From FW021-bin31 sp964647485 (GTDB lineage: Bacteria; Bacteroidota; Bacteroidia; Chitinophagales; Chitinophagaceae): a stretch of DNA of 64,000 nt. The notes beneath the pieces are model-generated. The model saw nothing but the letters and a program-made list of their open reading frames with translations. It searched no databases and was not told the origin of the DNA. The stretch lies in contig CAZYHV010000009.1 of NCBI GenBank assembly GCA_964647485.1, positions 55,701-119,700 on the forward strand, given 5' to 3'. Shown here piece after piece: positions 33,779 to 41,943 of the stretch. A program made the translations under genes and the position numbers. Position 1 is the stretch's first letter. Every line of letters begins with the position of its first letter.

Positions 33779-33898
33779 AGGCTTAATTATTGTGTTGGTT
33801 TCATATAAAGAAGGAGAACCTTCATCTGTAGAAATAGATTTAAATATTAGTTCTGAAATTGTAATTTGCGAAATGTTTATAAAAATAAAGTTTAAATA

Positions 33899-34948
33899 AT
33901 GATACCGAAAGACTTGACAAAAGAACATGATCCGGATTTGTTTGACGATGTATGTCATATTATTGATAAAACACGGAATAAAATTGCCACGACAGCCAAT
34001 ATGGAAGTTGGGTTAATGAATTATCACGTTGGGAAAAGGATAAGAGAAGATGTTTTGCAAAATGAAAGAGCTGAATATGGGAAAAAAGTGATAAAAGGAT
34101 TGGCAAAAGCATTAACCGAGAAATATGGAAGAGGTTGGAGTTTTTACAAATTGCAACATTGTGTACGCGTTGCGTACACTTTTACAGAAGAGGAAATTAG
34201 GTACGCACTGCGTACACAATTGACCTGGACACATCTTCGGAGTTTAGCGAGTGTTGAAGGCCAGTTAAAGCGTACCTTTTATATGGAGATGGCGTGCGTA
34301 GAGGGATGGGGTACCCGTACACTTGATGACCATATCGACAAAATGTTATATGAACGAACCGCTTTGAGCAAGAAGCCAGAAAAACTCGTTAAAAAAGAAT
34401 TGCAACAAATAAAAGAATCACATTCATTAACCCCCGATGTAGTTTTCCGCAGCAGTTATTTCTTGGATGCCTTAGGACTGGAAGATAGTTATTCCGAAAA
34501 AGATTTAGAAAACGCTATTTTGGTCAATATGCAATCTTTCATTAAAGAAATGGGAACAGATTTTGCTTTCCTCGACCGCCAAAAAAGAATTACCGTTGAT
34601 GCAGTAGATTATAGGATAGATCTTTTGTTTTTTCACCGTGGACTGAGGCGATTGGTGGCCATTGATTTAAAACTGGGTAAATTCAAGCCCGAGCACGAAG
34701 GTCAAATGTTGCTTTATTTAAGATACCTTGACAAAAATGAACGAAAAGAACAGGAAGAAGCTCCCATTGGGCTAATTTTGTGCAGTGAAGGAAATACAGA
34801 GCATATTGAATATCTAATGCTTGACAATTCTGATATTAAAGTGGCTCAATATTTTACGCAACTTCCCGATAAAAAATTGCTTAGTGAAAAATTACAACGC
34901 GCTATTATGATTGCCAGAGAGAAACAAAATGAAAAAAGAAAACGATGA
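33899..34948 (+). CDS. DUF1016 (YhcG-type) PDDEXK nuclease family protein, paralog 2
   Basis: 349 residues. Same architecture as the protein at 29079: N-terminal DUF1016 domain (NYHVGKRIREDVLQNERAEYGK; LTWTHLRSLA) and C-terminal PDDEXK domain with YRIDLLFFHRG and AIDLKLGKF. The two share the fold and order but are clearly diverged, so this is not a recent duplicate. A short stretch around 34160-34215 repeats GTACGC/GCGTAC elements within the coding region. It is followed by a large inverted repeat (34980-35065). Function in defence is likely only by context. Confidence 0.9.
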   Translation: MIPKDLTKEHDPDLFDDVCHIIDKTRNKIATTANMEVGLMNYHVGKRIREDVLQNERAEYGKKVIKGLAKALTEKYGRGWSFYKLQHCVRVAYTFTEEEIRYALRTQLTWTHLRSLASVEGQLKRTFYMEMACVEGWGTRTLDDHIDKMLYERTALSKKPEKLVKKELQQIKESHSLTPDVVFRSSYFLDALGLEDSYSEKDLENAILVNMQSFIKEMGTDFAFLDRQKRITVDAVDYRIDLLFFHRGLRRLVAIDLKLGKFKPEHEGQMLLYLRYLDKNERKEQEEAPIGLILCSEGNTEHIEYLMLDNSDIKVAQYFTQLPDKKLLSEKLQRAIMIAREKQNEKRKR

Positions 34949-34979
34949 ACAACACCCAACTTCAACAGGTTTTTCAAAC

Positions 34980-35065
34980 GGCTTCTAATTCAACGAATAC
35001 GTGCTAAAGGCAATGAAATTTGCAATAATTTTAAAGCGCAGGAAATTTCATTGAGGCAAGAAGCC
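34980..35065. repeat. 86-bp imperfect inverted repeat after the second DUF1016 gene
   Basis: GGCTTCT (34980-34986) pairs with AGAAGCC (35059-35065), and AATGAAATTT (35012-35021) pairs with AAATTTCATT (35043-35052), giving a long nested stem. There is no T-run. Its length and two-arm layout resemble the elements behind hsdR and the first nuclease, so it may be a related recombination site; it also marks the edge of the island. Confidence 0.5.
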
Positions 35066-35072
35066 GACAACC

Positions 35073-35471
35073 TCAGGCGGTCACTTTAAATACTCGATCC
35101 AAAGCTATTCCGTCTTTTCTGTAAAACTGCAGCACCAAAGCAAAAAACGCCAGGTGAATAAGCTGCGTGGGTAACAGATCAAAGCGACTAATCATACATG
35201 TTCCAAACAAAAATACCAGCATAAGTATGGCTCCCGCCAAGGACGCTACCTTCCTGAACAACCCCAGTATAAGCAAAATTCCCAAAAAAAGTTCAAAAAA
35301 CGGAATTATATAGCCCAGAAAATGAACCCAGCCACCCGGAATCACAGAAGAAAGGAATTTATGCTCCAGCCCCTCTGCGAATTTGCTTAGTTTTGGAATC
35401 CGAACCAGCCCATGGCCAAGCATATCAACACCTATCGCAAGTCTAAAAAGTAATATAGTAAGCTTTTTCAT
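35073..35471 (-). CDS. DoxX family membrane protein
   Basis: 132 residues, four predicted membrane helices (about 5-22, 50-70, 75-95, 100-118). RLAIGVDMLGHGLVRIPKLSKFA is the usual DoxX family opening. Family members are small inner-membrane proteins linked to redox or oxidative-stress functions, but the biochemical role is generally unknown. It lies 35 bp behind batA in the same direction and could be the last gene of that operon. Confidence 0.85.
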   Translation of the reverse strand: MKKLTILLFRLAIGVDMLGHGLVRIPKLSKFAEGLEHKFLSSVIPGGWVHFLGYIIPFFELFLGILLILGLFRKVASLAGAILMLVFLFGTCMISRFDLLPTQLIHLAFFALVLQFYRKDGIALDRVFKVTA

Positions 35472-35506
35472 ATTCCTTCATCTGTTTAAATGGTAGGAAA
35501 TGCCGT

Positions 35507-36517
35507 TTACGGCAAACTTCTAAACACGGTATAACGCAACAAAATCTCAATCAATAATAATCCTAAAGCCACTAAGACAAAAGGATAAAACCATTCTTTA
35601 TACTTTTTATAGGAAGTAACTTTCATTTTGGTTTTTTCCATTTTATCTATCTTATCATAAATCTCGCGAAGGGATTTATTATTGGTTGCTCTAAAGTACT
35701 CCCCTCCTGTTTCTGTTGCGATCTCTTTCAACAACCCCTCATCGATCTGTACTTTCATCTTTTGCATTCTTGTTCCTCCTCCACGCATAGGAACAGGGAA
35801 TGGCGCATATCCTTTAGACCCCACACCAATGGTATATACTTTTATATCATAATCTTTAGCGATTTCCAGAGCCGTTTTGGGATCAATCAAACCGGTATTA
35901 TTTACCCCGTCCGTCAACAGAATAATGACTTTGCTTTTTGCTTTACTTTCTTTTAAACGATCTACACTTGTTGCCAACCCCATACCAATAGCAGTTCCGT
36001 CTTCTAAAGTACCGCTTTTTATTTTCTCGATTTGATTGATTAGAACCGAATGATCTGTTGTAATGGGACATTGAGTAAAGCTTTCTCCGGCAAAAATGAC
36101 CAAACCAATTCGATCTCCCGGACGTCCTTCTACAAACTTTTCAGCCATCTTTTTGGCGGCATCCATCCTGTTTGGTTTAAAATCTCTGGCCAGCATACTT
36201 CCACTCACATCTAAACTCAATACAATATCTATTCCTTCACTATTAATATTTTCCGAAACACTAGAAGATCTTGGCCTGGCTAAGGCAATGACCAAAAAAA
36301 TCACTGCAAGGCAACGTAACACTATAGAAATTGGCTTTAGTCTTGTTTTCCAGGAGACCGGTAGATGTTTAATTCCTTCCAGAGAAGACACTTGAAAAGC
36401 AGCCTTCTGTTTATTGTATTTTTTGATATACCAAAAAATCAAAACAGGAACCAACAACAACAGCCAGAAAAAGGCCGGATTGGCAAAGGTGATATTTTTA
36501 AAATCTAAAAATTCCAA
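35507..36517 (-). CDS. batA: BatA-like VWA domain membrane protein
   Basis: 336 residues. Two N-terminal membrane helices (about 12-30 and 60-80), a von Willebrand A domain (about 90-290) with the metal-binding DVSGSM motif, and a C-terminal membrane helix. The order is that of BatA in the Bacteroidota aerotolerance operon. The start appears to be TTG at 36517, since no in-frame ATG precedes the first membrane helix. It follows the BatD-like gene by 8 bp. BatA is thought to work with the MoxR ATPase at the periplasmic side in stress tolerance. The usual next gene, batB, is absent. Confidence 0.88.
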   Translation of the reverse strand: MEFLDFKNITFANPAFFWLLLLVPVLIFWYIKKYNKQKAAFQVSSLEGIKHLPVSWKTRLKPISIVLRCLAVIFLVIALARPRSSSVSENINSEGIDIVLSLDVSGSMLARDFKPNRMDAAKKMAEKFVEGRPGDRIGLVIFAGESFTQCPITTDHSVLINQIEKIKSGTLEDGTAIGMGLATSVDRLKESKAKSKVIILLTDGVNNTGLIDPKTALEIAKDYDIKVYTIGVGSKGYAPFPVPMRGGGTRMQKMKVQIDEGLLKEIATETGGEYFRATNNKSLREIYDKIDKMEKTKMKVTSYKKYKEWFYPFVLVALGLLLIEILLRYTVFRSLP

Positions 36518-36525
36518 GTCAGTGT

Positions 36526-37557
36526 TTATTTATCTTTTTTATTTTTCTCCTTTTTATCTTCTTCCTTTTTATCTTCTTCCTTTTCCGGCTGCGGTTTATT
36601 CCACTCTACAATCGATTTTGCTTTATTCATACATACCTCATGCTCTTCCGGTAAGGGAGATAGTTTTGCAAATTTAGCCAAATCGGCCATCTGCAAGATA
36701 TACTTCAGGTCTTCTCTTTTCTGATTCAATCGGGTAATTTTCTTAATTTTCTCCAATAATTCATCAGAAGTCTGTTCAAGAGCATTGATCTCATACAATC
36801 GATGAATATACAATCGAAGAATATCCGTTAATTCAGAATAATATTCTTTGGTTTCTCCCTTCTTCCACAACCCTTTTTTCTCCAAATCCAGAAGATGTTT
36901 TACGGCTTGTTCATAAGGAGGATCCTCGGGAATAATTTTCTTTTTCGCTCTCTTTTCTTTCTTTTTATAGAAAAAGACAAAATAGAGAATCACTAACAAG
37001 AGTACCAAAACAGCCAACAAGTAAGGCCAATAATCTAAGAGGTTAAAAGGAACCTCCCGAATTTGTTTTATCGGCTTAAAAGGTTGGGTGGTATCAATCT
37101 TTACAGAATGTACCATGACCGACAAGGGATTGGATTGATAGGTTTCCAAAACACTGCTATCTACTATATGTACAGGATGAAATTGGAAAGCCGGAATCTC
37201 CCATCGTCCCGAATCAAAACCTGTAATTGTATATTTTTGGCTATAAATCACCTGTTGCCCCTGAACTATAGTGTCCAAAGGTGTTCTGTCCACTACCATC
37301 AGATGATTAAAAGTGTCCGGAATATTAGCCCAGGTAAAAGAATCACTATTCTTATCTGTGTTCACCCGTAGCGTCAGCTGAATCTGTTCACCTATTTTAA
37401 TTTGATCGGTATCTAAACCGGCTCGGATATTAATCTTAGGTGCCTTCTCCTGTGCTTTTGCATTTTGGCAAACAACGACAGATAAGCAGAACAGTGTCAT
37501 AACCAACCCAACGGTCCTCTTACTAATACTCGAATATATATTTAGAATCTTTTTCAT
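36526..37557 (-). CDS. BatD/DUF4381-like membrane protein of the MoxR-Bat operon
   Basis: 343 residues from ATG at 37557. Signal peptide ending near NAKAQ, a periplasmic beta-sandwich domain of about 150 residues (KIGEQIQLTLRVNTD) resembling one BatD repeat, one membrane helix (about 178-198, LLAVLVLLLVILYFVFFY), a cytoplasmic helical part with DILRLYIHRLYEINA, and a highly charged Lys/Glu tail. This hybrid is commonly found between the DUF58 gene and batA in Bacteroidota. Function is unknown beyond association with the complex. Confidence 0.8.
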   Translation of the reverse strand: MKKILNIYSSISKRTVGLVMTLFCLSVVVCQNAKAQEKAPKINIRAGLDTDQIKIGEQIQLTLRVNTDKNSDSFTWANIPDTFNHLMVVDRTPLDTIVQGQQVIYSQKYTITGFDSGRWEIPAFQFHPVHIVDSSVLETYQSNPLSVMVHSVKIDTTQPFKPIKQIREVPFNLLDYWPYLLAVLVLLLVILYFVFFYKKKEKRAKKKIIPEDPPYEQAVKHLLDLEKKGLWKKGETKEYYSELTDILRLYIHRLYEINALEQTSDELLEKIKKITRLNQKREDLKYILQMADLAKFAKLSPLPEEHEVCMNKAKSIVEWNKPQPEKEEDKKEEDKKEKNKKDK

Positions 37558-37569
37558 TTCAAAAAAAGG

Positions 37570-38436
37570 TCAAATTCTCTTTTTAAAGAACCCTCTTAAT
37601 ACCTTCACATAATCTTGTCCGGTATGAATGCTTAACAATTCGGCATGGCTTTTCATAAAGGAAGTCTTACAATACGATTGGTGTTCGACAAATTTTTTCG
37701 TATAATATTCCCGAATGGCTTTATTAGAGGTATCTACCCATTTTTCTTGCCCCGTTTCCGAATCCGTCATCTTCATCATCCCTACCTTTGGCAGATTTCT
37801 ATCTCTTTGGTCATAAATATGTAAACCTATGAGATCATGTTTTCTACATGCCAGTGTCAAAGCATTTTCATACCCCGTTCCCAGAAAATCGGAGGCCAGG
37901 AAGACAATAGATTTTTTCTTATTGGCATTGGTAAAAAAGCGCAGGGCTTCACCGATATCCGTACCGGTACCTTCCGGCTCTAAAGATAACAATTGTCTGA
38001 TGATTAAGAGAATGTGAGACTTCCCCTTTTTAGGAGGAATATATTTTTCTATACGATCGCTAAAGAAAATAGCACCAACTTTGTCATTATTACTAATAGC
38101 AGAAAAAGCAAGTACGGCACATATTTCCGTAATCAAATCTTTCTTTCTTTGTTCATTGGTACCAAATAAAGAGCTTTTACTGACATCTACCAACAACATT
38201 ACACTCAATTCCCTTTCTTCTTCAAATACCTTAATATAGGGATGAGAAAATCGAGCAGTCACATTCCAGTCAATATCCCGAATGTCATCACCATATTGAT
38301 ATTCCCGGACTTCACTAAAATTCATGCCCCTTCCTTTGAAGGCCGTATTGTAGTCGCCGGAGAAAATATGATTACTGAGTCCTTTGGTTTTTATTTCAAT
38401 CCGGCGAACTTTCTTTAAAAGTTCTGTTGTATCCAT
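37570..38436 (-). CDS. DUF58 domain protein of the MoxR-Bat operon
   Basis: 288 residues from ATG at 38436 (a GTG two codons earlier overlaps the moxR stop and is less likely). The N-terminal DUF58 motif region RGMNFSEVREYQYGDDIRDIDWN is typical; a VWA-like fold follows with DVSKSSLFG at the metal site. DUF58 proteins are regular partners of MoxR AAA ATPases. The gap to moxR is 5 bp, so the two are translationally linked. Confidence 0.9.
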   Translation of the reverse strand: MDTTELLKKVRRIEIKTKGLSNHIFSGDYNTAFKGRGMNFSEVREYQYGDDIRDIDWNVTARFSHPYIKVFEEERELSVMLLVDVSKSSLFGTNEQRKKDLITEICAVLAFSAISNNDKVGAIFFSDRIEKYIPPKKGKSHILLIIRQLLSLEPEGTGTDIGEALRFFTNANKKKSIVFLASDFLGTGYENALTLACRKHDLIGLHIYDQRDRNLPKVGMMKMTDSETGQEKWVDTSNKAIREYYTKKFVEHQSYCKTSFMKSHAELLSIHTGQDYVKVLRGFFKKRI

Positions 38437-38441
38437 AATCA

Positions 38442-39443
38442 CTAAGGTACTTCTACCATATTTAAGATATCACTGATAATGTTTTCGGAGGTAATATTTT
38501 CCGCTTCCGCCTCATAGGTCAATCCTACCCTATGTCTCATAATGTCATAACATACACTGCGAATGTCTTCGGGAATAACATATCCACGACGTTGCATAAA
38601 GGCATATGCTTTGGCAGCTGTTGCCAATCCGATACTGGCTCTGGGTGATCCTCCATAAGCAATCAATGGCTTGAGTTTTTGTAATTTATATTTTTCCGGA
38701 TGACGCGTAGCAAAGACAATATCCAGAATATAATTCTCTACTTTTTCATCCATATAGACTTCTCTCACCAACTTTCTAGCTTTTAAGATATCTTCCGGAC
38801 TCACTACTTGTTTGATAGGTTCCAGTCCTGCCGGGTTCAAATTTTCACGTATAATCTGTTTTTCTTCTTCTTTATTTGGATAACCAATCACCACTTTCAA
38901 CATAAACCGATCCACTTGTGCTTCCGGTAATTGATAGGTTCCTTCTTGTTCTATTGGATTTTGGGTAGCTAGTACAAGAAAAGGCTGCTCTAGTTTGAAC
39001 GTTTGTTCTCCAATAGTTACCTGTTTTTCCTGCATCGCTTCCAACAACGCACTCTGTACTTTTGCCGGAGCTCTGTTAATTTCATCTGCCAAAATAAAAT
39101 TGGCAAAAATGGGTCCTTTCCTTACATCAAATTGATTTTTTTGTTGATTAAAAATCATTGTTCCAATCACGTCGGCAGGCAATAGGTCGGGAGTAAACTG
39201 AATTCTACTAAATTTGCCATTAATGGCCGATGAGAGTGAATTTATCGCTAAAGTCTTCGCCAATCCGGGAACACCCTCCAGTAAAACATGCCCCTGCGCC
39301 AGCAAGCCCATAATCAGTCGTTCTGTCATATATTTCTGACCGATGATAACTTTCCTCAGCTCCATATTTAAGAGGTCTATAAAAGAACTGGCTTCATGTA
39401 TTTTTTCATTTAAAGCTTTAATGTCTGTTGCGGTAGATTCCAT
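38442..39443 (-). CDS. MoxR family AAA ATPase
   Basis: 333 residues from ATG at 39443. Walker A appears as GVPGLAKT near residue 57, Walker B LADEINRAP, sensor region ATQNPIEQEGTYQLPEAQVDRF, all characteristic of MoxR proteins. These act as chaperone-like ATPases that load cofactors or assemble complexes together with VWA-domain partners, here the DUF58 and BatA proteins downstream. First gene of the operon moxR-DUF58-batD-like-batA(-doxX). Confidence 0.95.
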   Translation of the reverse strand: MESTATDIKALNEKIHEASSFIDLLNMELRKVIIGQKYMTERLIMGLLAQGHVLLEGVPGLAKTLAINSLSSAINGKFSRIQFTPDLLPADVIGTMIFNQQKNQFDVRKGPIFANFILADEINRAPAKVQSALLEAMQEKQVTIGEQTFKLEQPFLVLATQNPIEQEGTYQLPEAQVDRFMLKVVIGYPNKEEEKQIIRENLNPAGLEPIKQVVSPEDILKARKLVREVYMDEKVENYILDIVFATRHPEKYKLQKLKPLIAYGGSPRASIGLATAAKAYAFMQRRGYVIPEDIRSVCYDIMRHRVGLTYEAEAENITSENIISDILNMVEVP

Positions 39444-39667
39444 TTTTAATTATCATTATTTGAGGTTGCTAAAGTATAAAAATTTGGTCTCCTACAACCT
39501 TATCTATATCCTAAACCCCTGTTAAACCAGTGTTAAAAACATTTCAGGAAAATAATATTTATAACCTTATTAATATCCCTATCTTTGCTGGTTATAGAAA
39601 TGATCTTTATCACGAGAAAAGAATTGATAATATATCTTTCATCAGATTCAAAATGGATTATTAGAAC

Positions 39668-40477
39668 TTGATACTGCTCCAAGTCAATAACATCACATCT
39701 TTTCCTGATGTTTCTCACATCATAATATTTTTCTTGATTGGTATTACCGTAGGTTTTCTATCGGGTTTGTTAGGTAAAGGCGGAAGTGCTATATCGACAC
39801 CGGCTCTACAGGTTTTTGGAGGGCTCTCCCCCTATTTTGCTCTGGCTTCTCCTCTACCGGCCAGCATAGCTAATGCACTTTCCGGTTCCACTGTGTACCA
39901 AAAAGAAAAACTGATTAATAAGCGTTTGGTACTTTATTCTTTAGGTATAGGAGCTCCGGCAACCATTTTAGGATCCTTATTAACCGATTTCGTTCCGGGA
40001 GAAGCCTTAATGGGTTTAACAGCCGTATTCGTATGTGGGTTAGGTCTTTCTTTTATCCTTCCTCGTTTCTCAACAGCATATACCACAAAAACAAGGGTAG
40101 AGACTTCTCATCCGGTCTTCTGGAAAATAGCCACGGTAGCCATTATTGTGGGTGGATTATCCGGGTTGTTGGCAAATGGAGGCGGTATTTTATTTGCTCC
40201 TTTATTTATCCGCTGGTTAAAATTACCCACCAAACAGGCATTGGCATCATCGCTACTTCTTGCCGGAGGATTGGCTATCCCCGGAACCATCGCCCATTGG
40301 ATCTTAGGTCATATTGACTGGTGGGTTGTCCTGATTCTTTCTATAGGATCTATTCCCGGAGCTTTTGTTGGTGCGAAATCGGCTATTCGCCTAAAAAGCC
40401 AAAGTCTGGAGCTTATTTTTGGTATTATGCTCTGTATTTTTGGTACTTATGACCTTATTTATACCTTTCTACTCTAA
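39668..40477 (+). CDS. TauE/SafE family sulfite exporter-like permease
   Basis: 269 residues and seven to eight hydrophobic segments. The family motif occurs twice, GFLSGLLGKGGSAISTPAL near the N-terminus and GGLSGLLANGGGILFAPLF in the middle, reflecting the internal duplication. The start is TTG at 39668: an in-frame TAG lies just upstream and no ATG precedes the first membrane segment. Family members export sulfite, sulfoacetate or related anions; the substrate here is unknown. Its 3' end overlaps the convergent M28 peptidase gene by 9 bp. Confidence 0.88.
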   Translation: MILLQVNNITSFPDVSHIIIFFLIGITVGFLSGLLGKGGSAISTPALQVFGGLSPYFALASPLPASIANALSGSTVYQKEKLINKRLVLYSLGIGAPATILGSLLTDFVPGEALMGLTAVFVCGLGLSFILPRFSTAYTTKTRVETSHPVFWKIATVAIIVGGLSGLLANGGGILFAPLFIRWLKLPTKQALASSLLLAGGLAIPGTIAHWILGHIDWWVVLILSIGSIPGAFVGAKSAIRLKSQSLELIFGIMLCIFGTYDLIYTFLL

Positions 40478-41761
40478 ATCCTGAGGTTTTACTCTGGTAG
40501 GAGTATCTTCCCCATTTACAATGGAGTGTGCACTGATAGCAATGGCTTGGATGATCTGCACCATATTTTTAAAATCTACTGTAGATAGCTCATCGCTTAC
40601 TTTATGGTAATGAGGTTCATCTTCCATTTTAGCAGTAGATATTGTGTGGGCAGGCACACCTACTTTTGCCAGACTGGCATTATCAGAACGATAAAAAAGG
40701 TGCTGATCGGGATAAGGATCCGGATGGAAAGAAAAGGAGGTAGGTGCTAAATTCTTTTGGAGAATCTCACCAAAATCGGACTTTTCGAACCCGGTAATAT
40801 AAGCACTTTTCTCTCCCCATTTAGCCGGGGTTCCCACCATTTCAATGTTAAACATAGCAACTACCCGATCCGGGTTTATTTGTTTAGCAAAATATTGAGA
40901 CCCATACCCTCCTTCTTCCTCACCTGTAAAAGTTACAAAAATAAGGCTCCTGTTGTTCTTCCCTTTCTCTTTATAATATCGTGCCAGGGCAAGAACAGCA
41001 GCAGTCCCCGAAGCATCATCGTTGGCTCCATTATAGATTTGATCTCCGGTCAAAGTTGTATCGACTCCCAAATGGTCATAATGCGCCGAAAAGACTACAT
41101 ATTCCTGAGGTTTTGTCTTTCCCGGAAGATAACCTACAATATTGGCAGTTTCTCTTCGTTTTACTTGATTTTTTATCTTAATATCGAACTTTCTCGGATA
41201 AGTCTTTGCCAAAACGAATAAAGTGGAAGCCGAAGATTGAAATAGCCATTGATGAGAATAATATTTTTTTAGTCTTAGAAACATTTTTTCTAAAGCAGGC
41301 TTTACCCAAACCAATGTATTCTTTTGGGGATGTAAAAAGGTGGAGACTTTTTCTCTTATATCCTGCATACTCGCAAGGGTATCAATCTTGAGATCCTGCT
41401 CAGCCGTCCATTCAATCTTTTTTTTATCGGTAATGGCTATCAAATGATCATCGGACAAACGATTCCCATTCCAAAGGATGGATTCGACCTCCGGTTTTCC
41501 GGTAATTAAGTCAAACTTTTGTAAATAATGATGTTGTCCATTCCATTCTTTTAAACCAATAGATTGAAAATTTTTGGCAATATATCGAGCTGCTTTTTTA
41601 ATTCCGGGCGTAAAAATCTTACGTCCTTGTAAACTGTCATTGGATAAAACACTAAGATCCTTTTTCAGCCTGACTTCTGAGAACCCGGAGGTATTTTCTT
41701 GTGCAAGTACCGGCTGTGTGATCAAACTCACTCCCAATAAGAGTAGCATATACTTTTTCAT
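40469..41761 (-). CDS. M28 family zinc aminopeptidase
   Basis: 430 residues from ATG at 41761. Signal peptide ending near VLAQE. The catalytic zinc motifs of M28 are present in order: SAHYDHLG (His and Asp), GANDDASG (bridging Asp), GEEEGGYGS (catalytic Glu and zinc Glu), and a late His in PAHTIS. It should trim N-terminal residues from peptides outside the cytoplasm. Converges on and slightly overlaps the TauE gene. Confidence 0.92.
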   Translation of the reverse strand: MKKYMLLLLGVSLITQPVLAQENTSGFSEVRLKKDLSVLSNDSLQGRKIFTPGIKKAARYIAKNFQSIGLKEWNGQHHYLQKFDLITGKPEVESILWNGNRLSDDHLIAITDKKKIEWTAEQDLKIDTLASMQDIREKVSTFLHPQKNTLVWVKPALEKMFLRLKKYYSHQWLFQSSASTLFVLAKTYPRKFDIKIKNQVKRRETANIVGYLPGKTKPQEYVVFSAHYDHLGVDTTLTGDQIYNGANDDASGTAAVLALARYYKEKGKNNRSLIFVTFTGEEEGGYGSQYFAKQINPDRVVAMFNIEMVGTPAKWGEKSAYITGFEKSDFGEILQKNLAPTSFSFHPDPYPDQHLFYRSDNASLAKVGVPAHTISTAKMEDEPHYHKVSDELSTVDFKNMVQIIQAIAISAHSIVNGEDTPTRVKPQDLE

Positions 41762-41885
41762 TGTTTTGTTTTTATTTTAGGTGTATAGGGAATCTTCCGT
41801 ATCATTCTTTAGCGATACAATGTAACATTTTTTCAATTTAATAAAAATAGGGGGAACCCGATTCTTTAATTATGAGATTTTAAAT

Positions 41886-41893
41886 TATCTTTG
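41886..41893 (+). promoter_or_regulatory. -7 promoter box of atpDC
   Basis: TATCTTTG, exact TAnnTTTG, 50 bp before the atpD start. Confidence 0.6.
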
Positions 41894-41943
41894 CGCCAAA
41901 TTTTAGAAATTTATATTCAAACACATTAAATAAACACTATTCC

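Noticed and set aside
34160..34215. Regulatory GTACGC repeats inside the second DUF1016 gene
   Set aside because: The short GTACGC/GCGTAC repeats lie in conserved coding sequence and are most simply codon coincidence.
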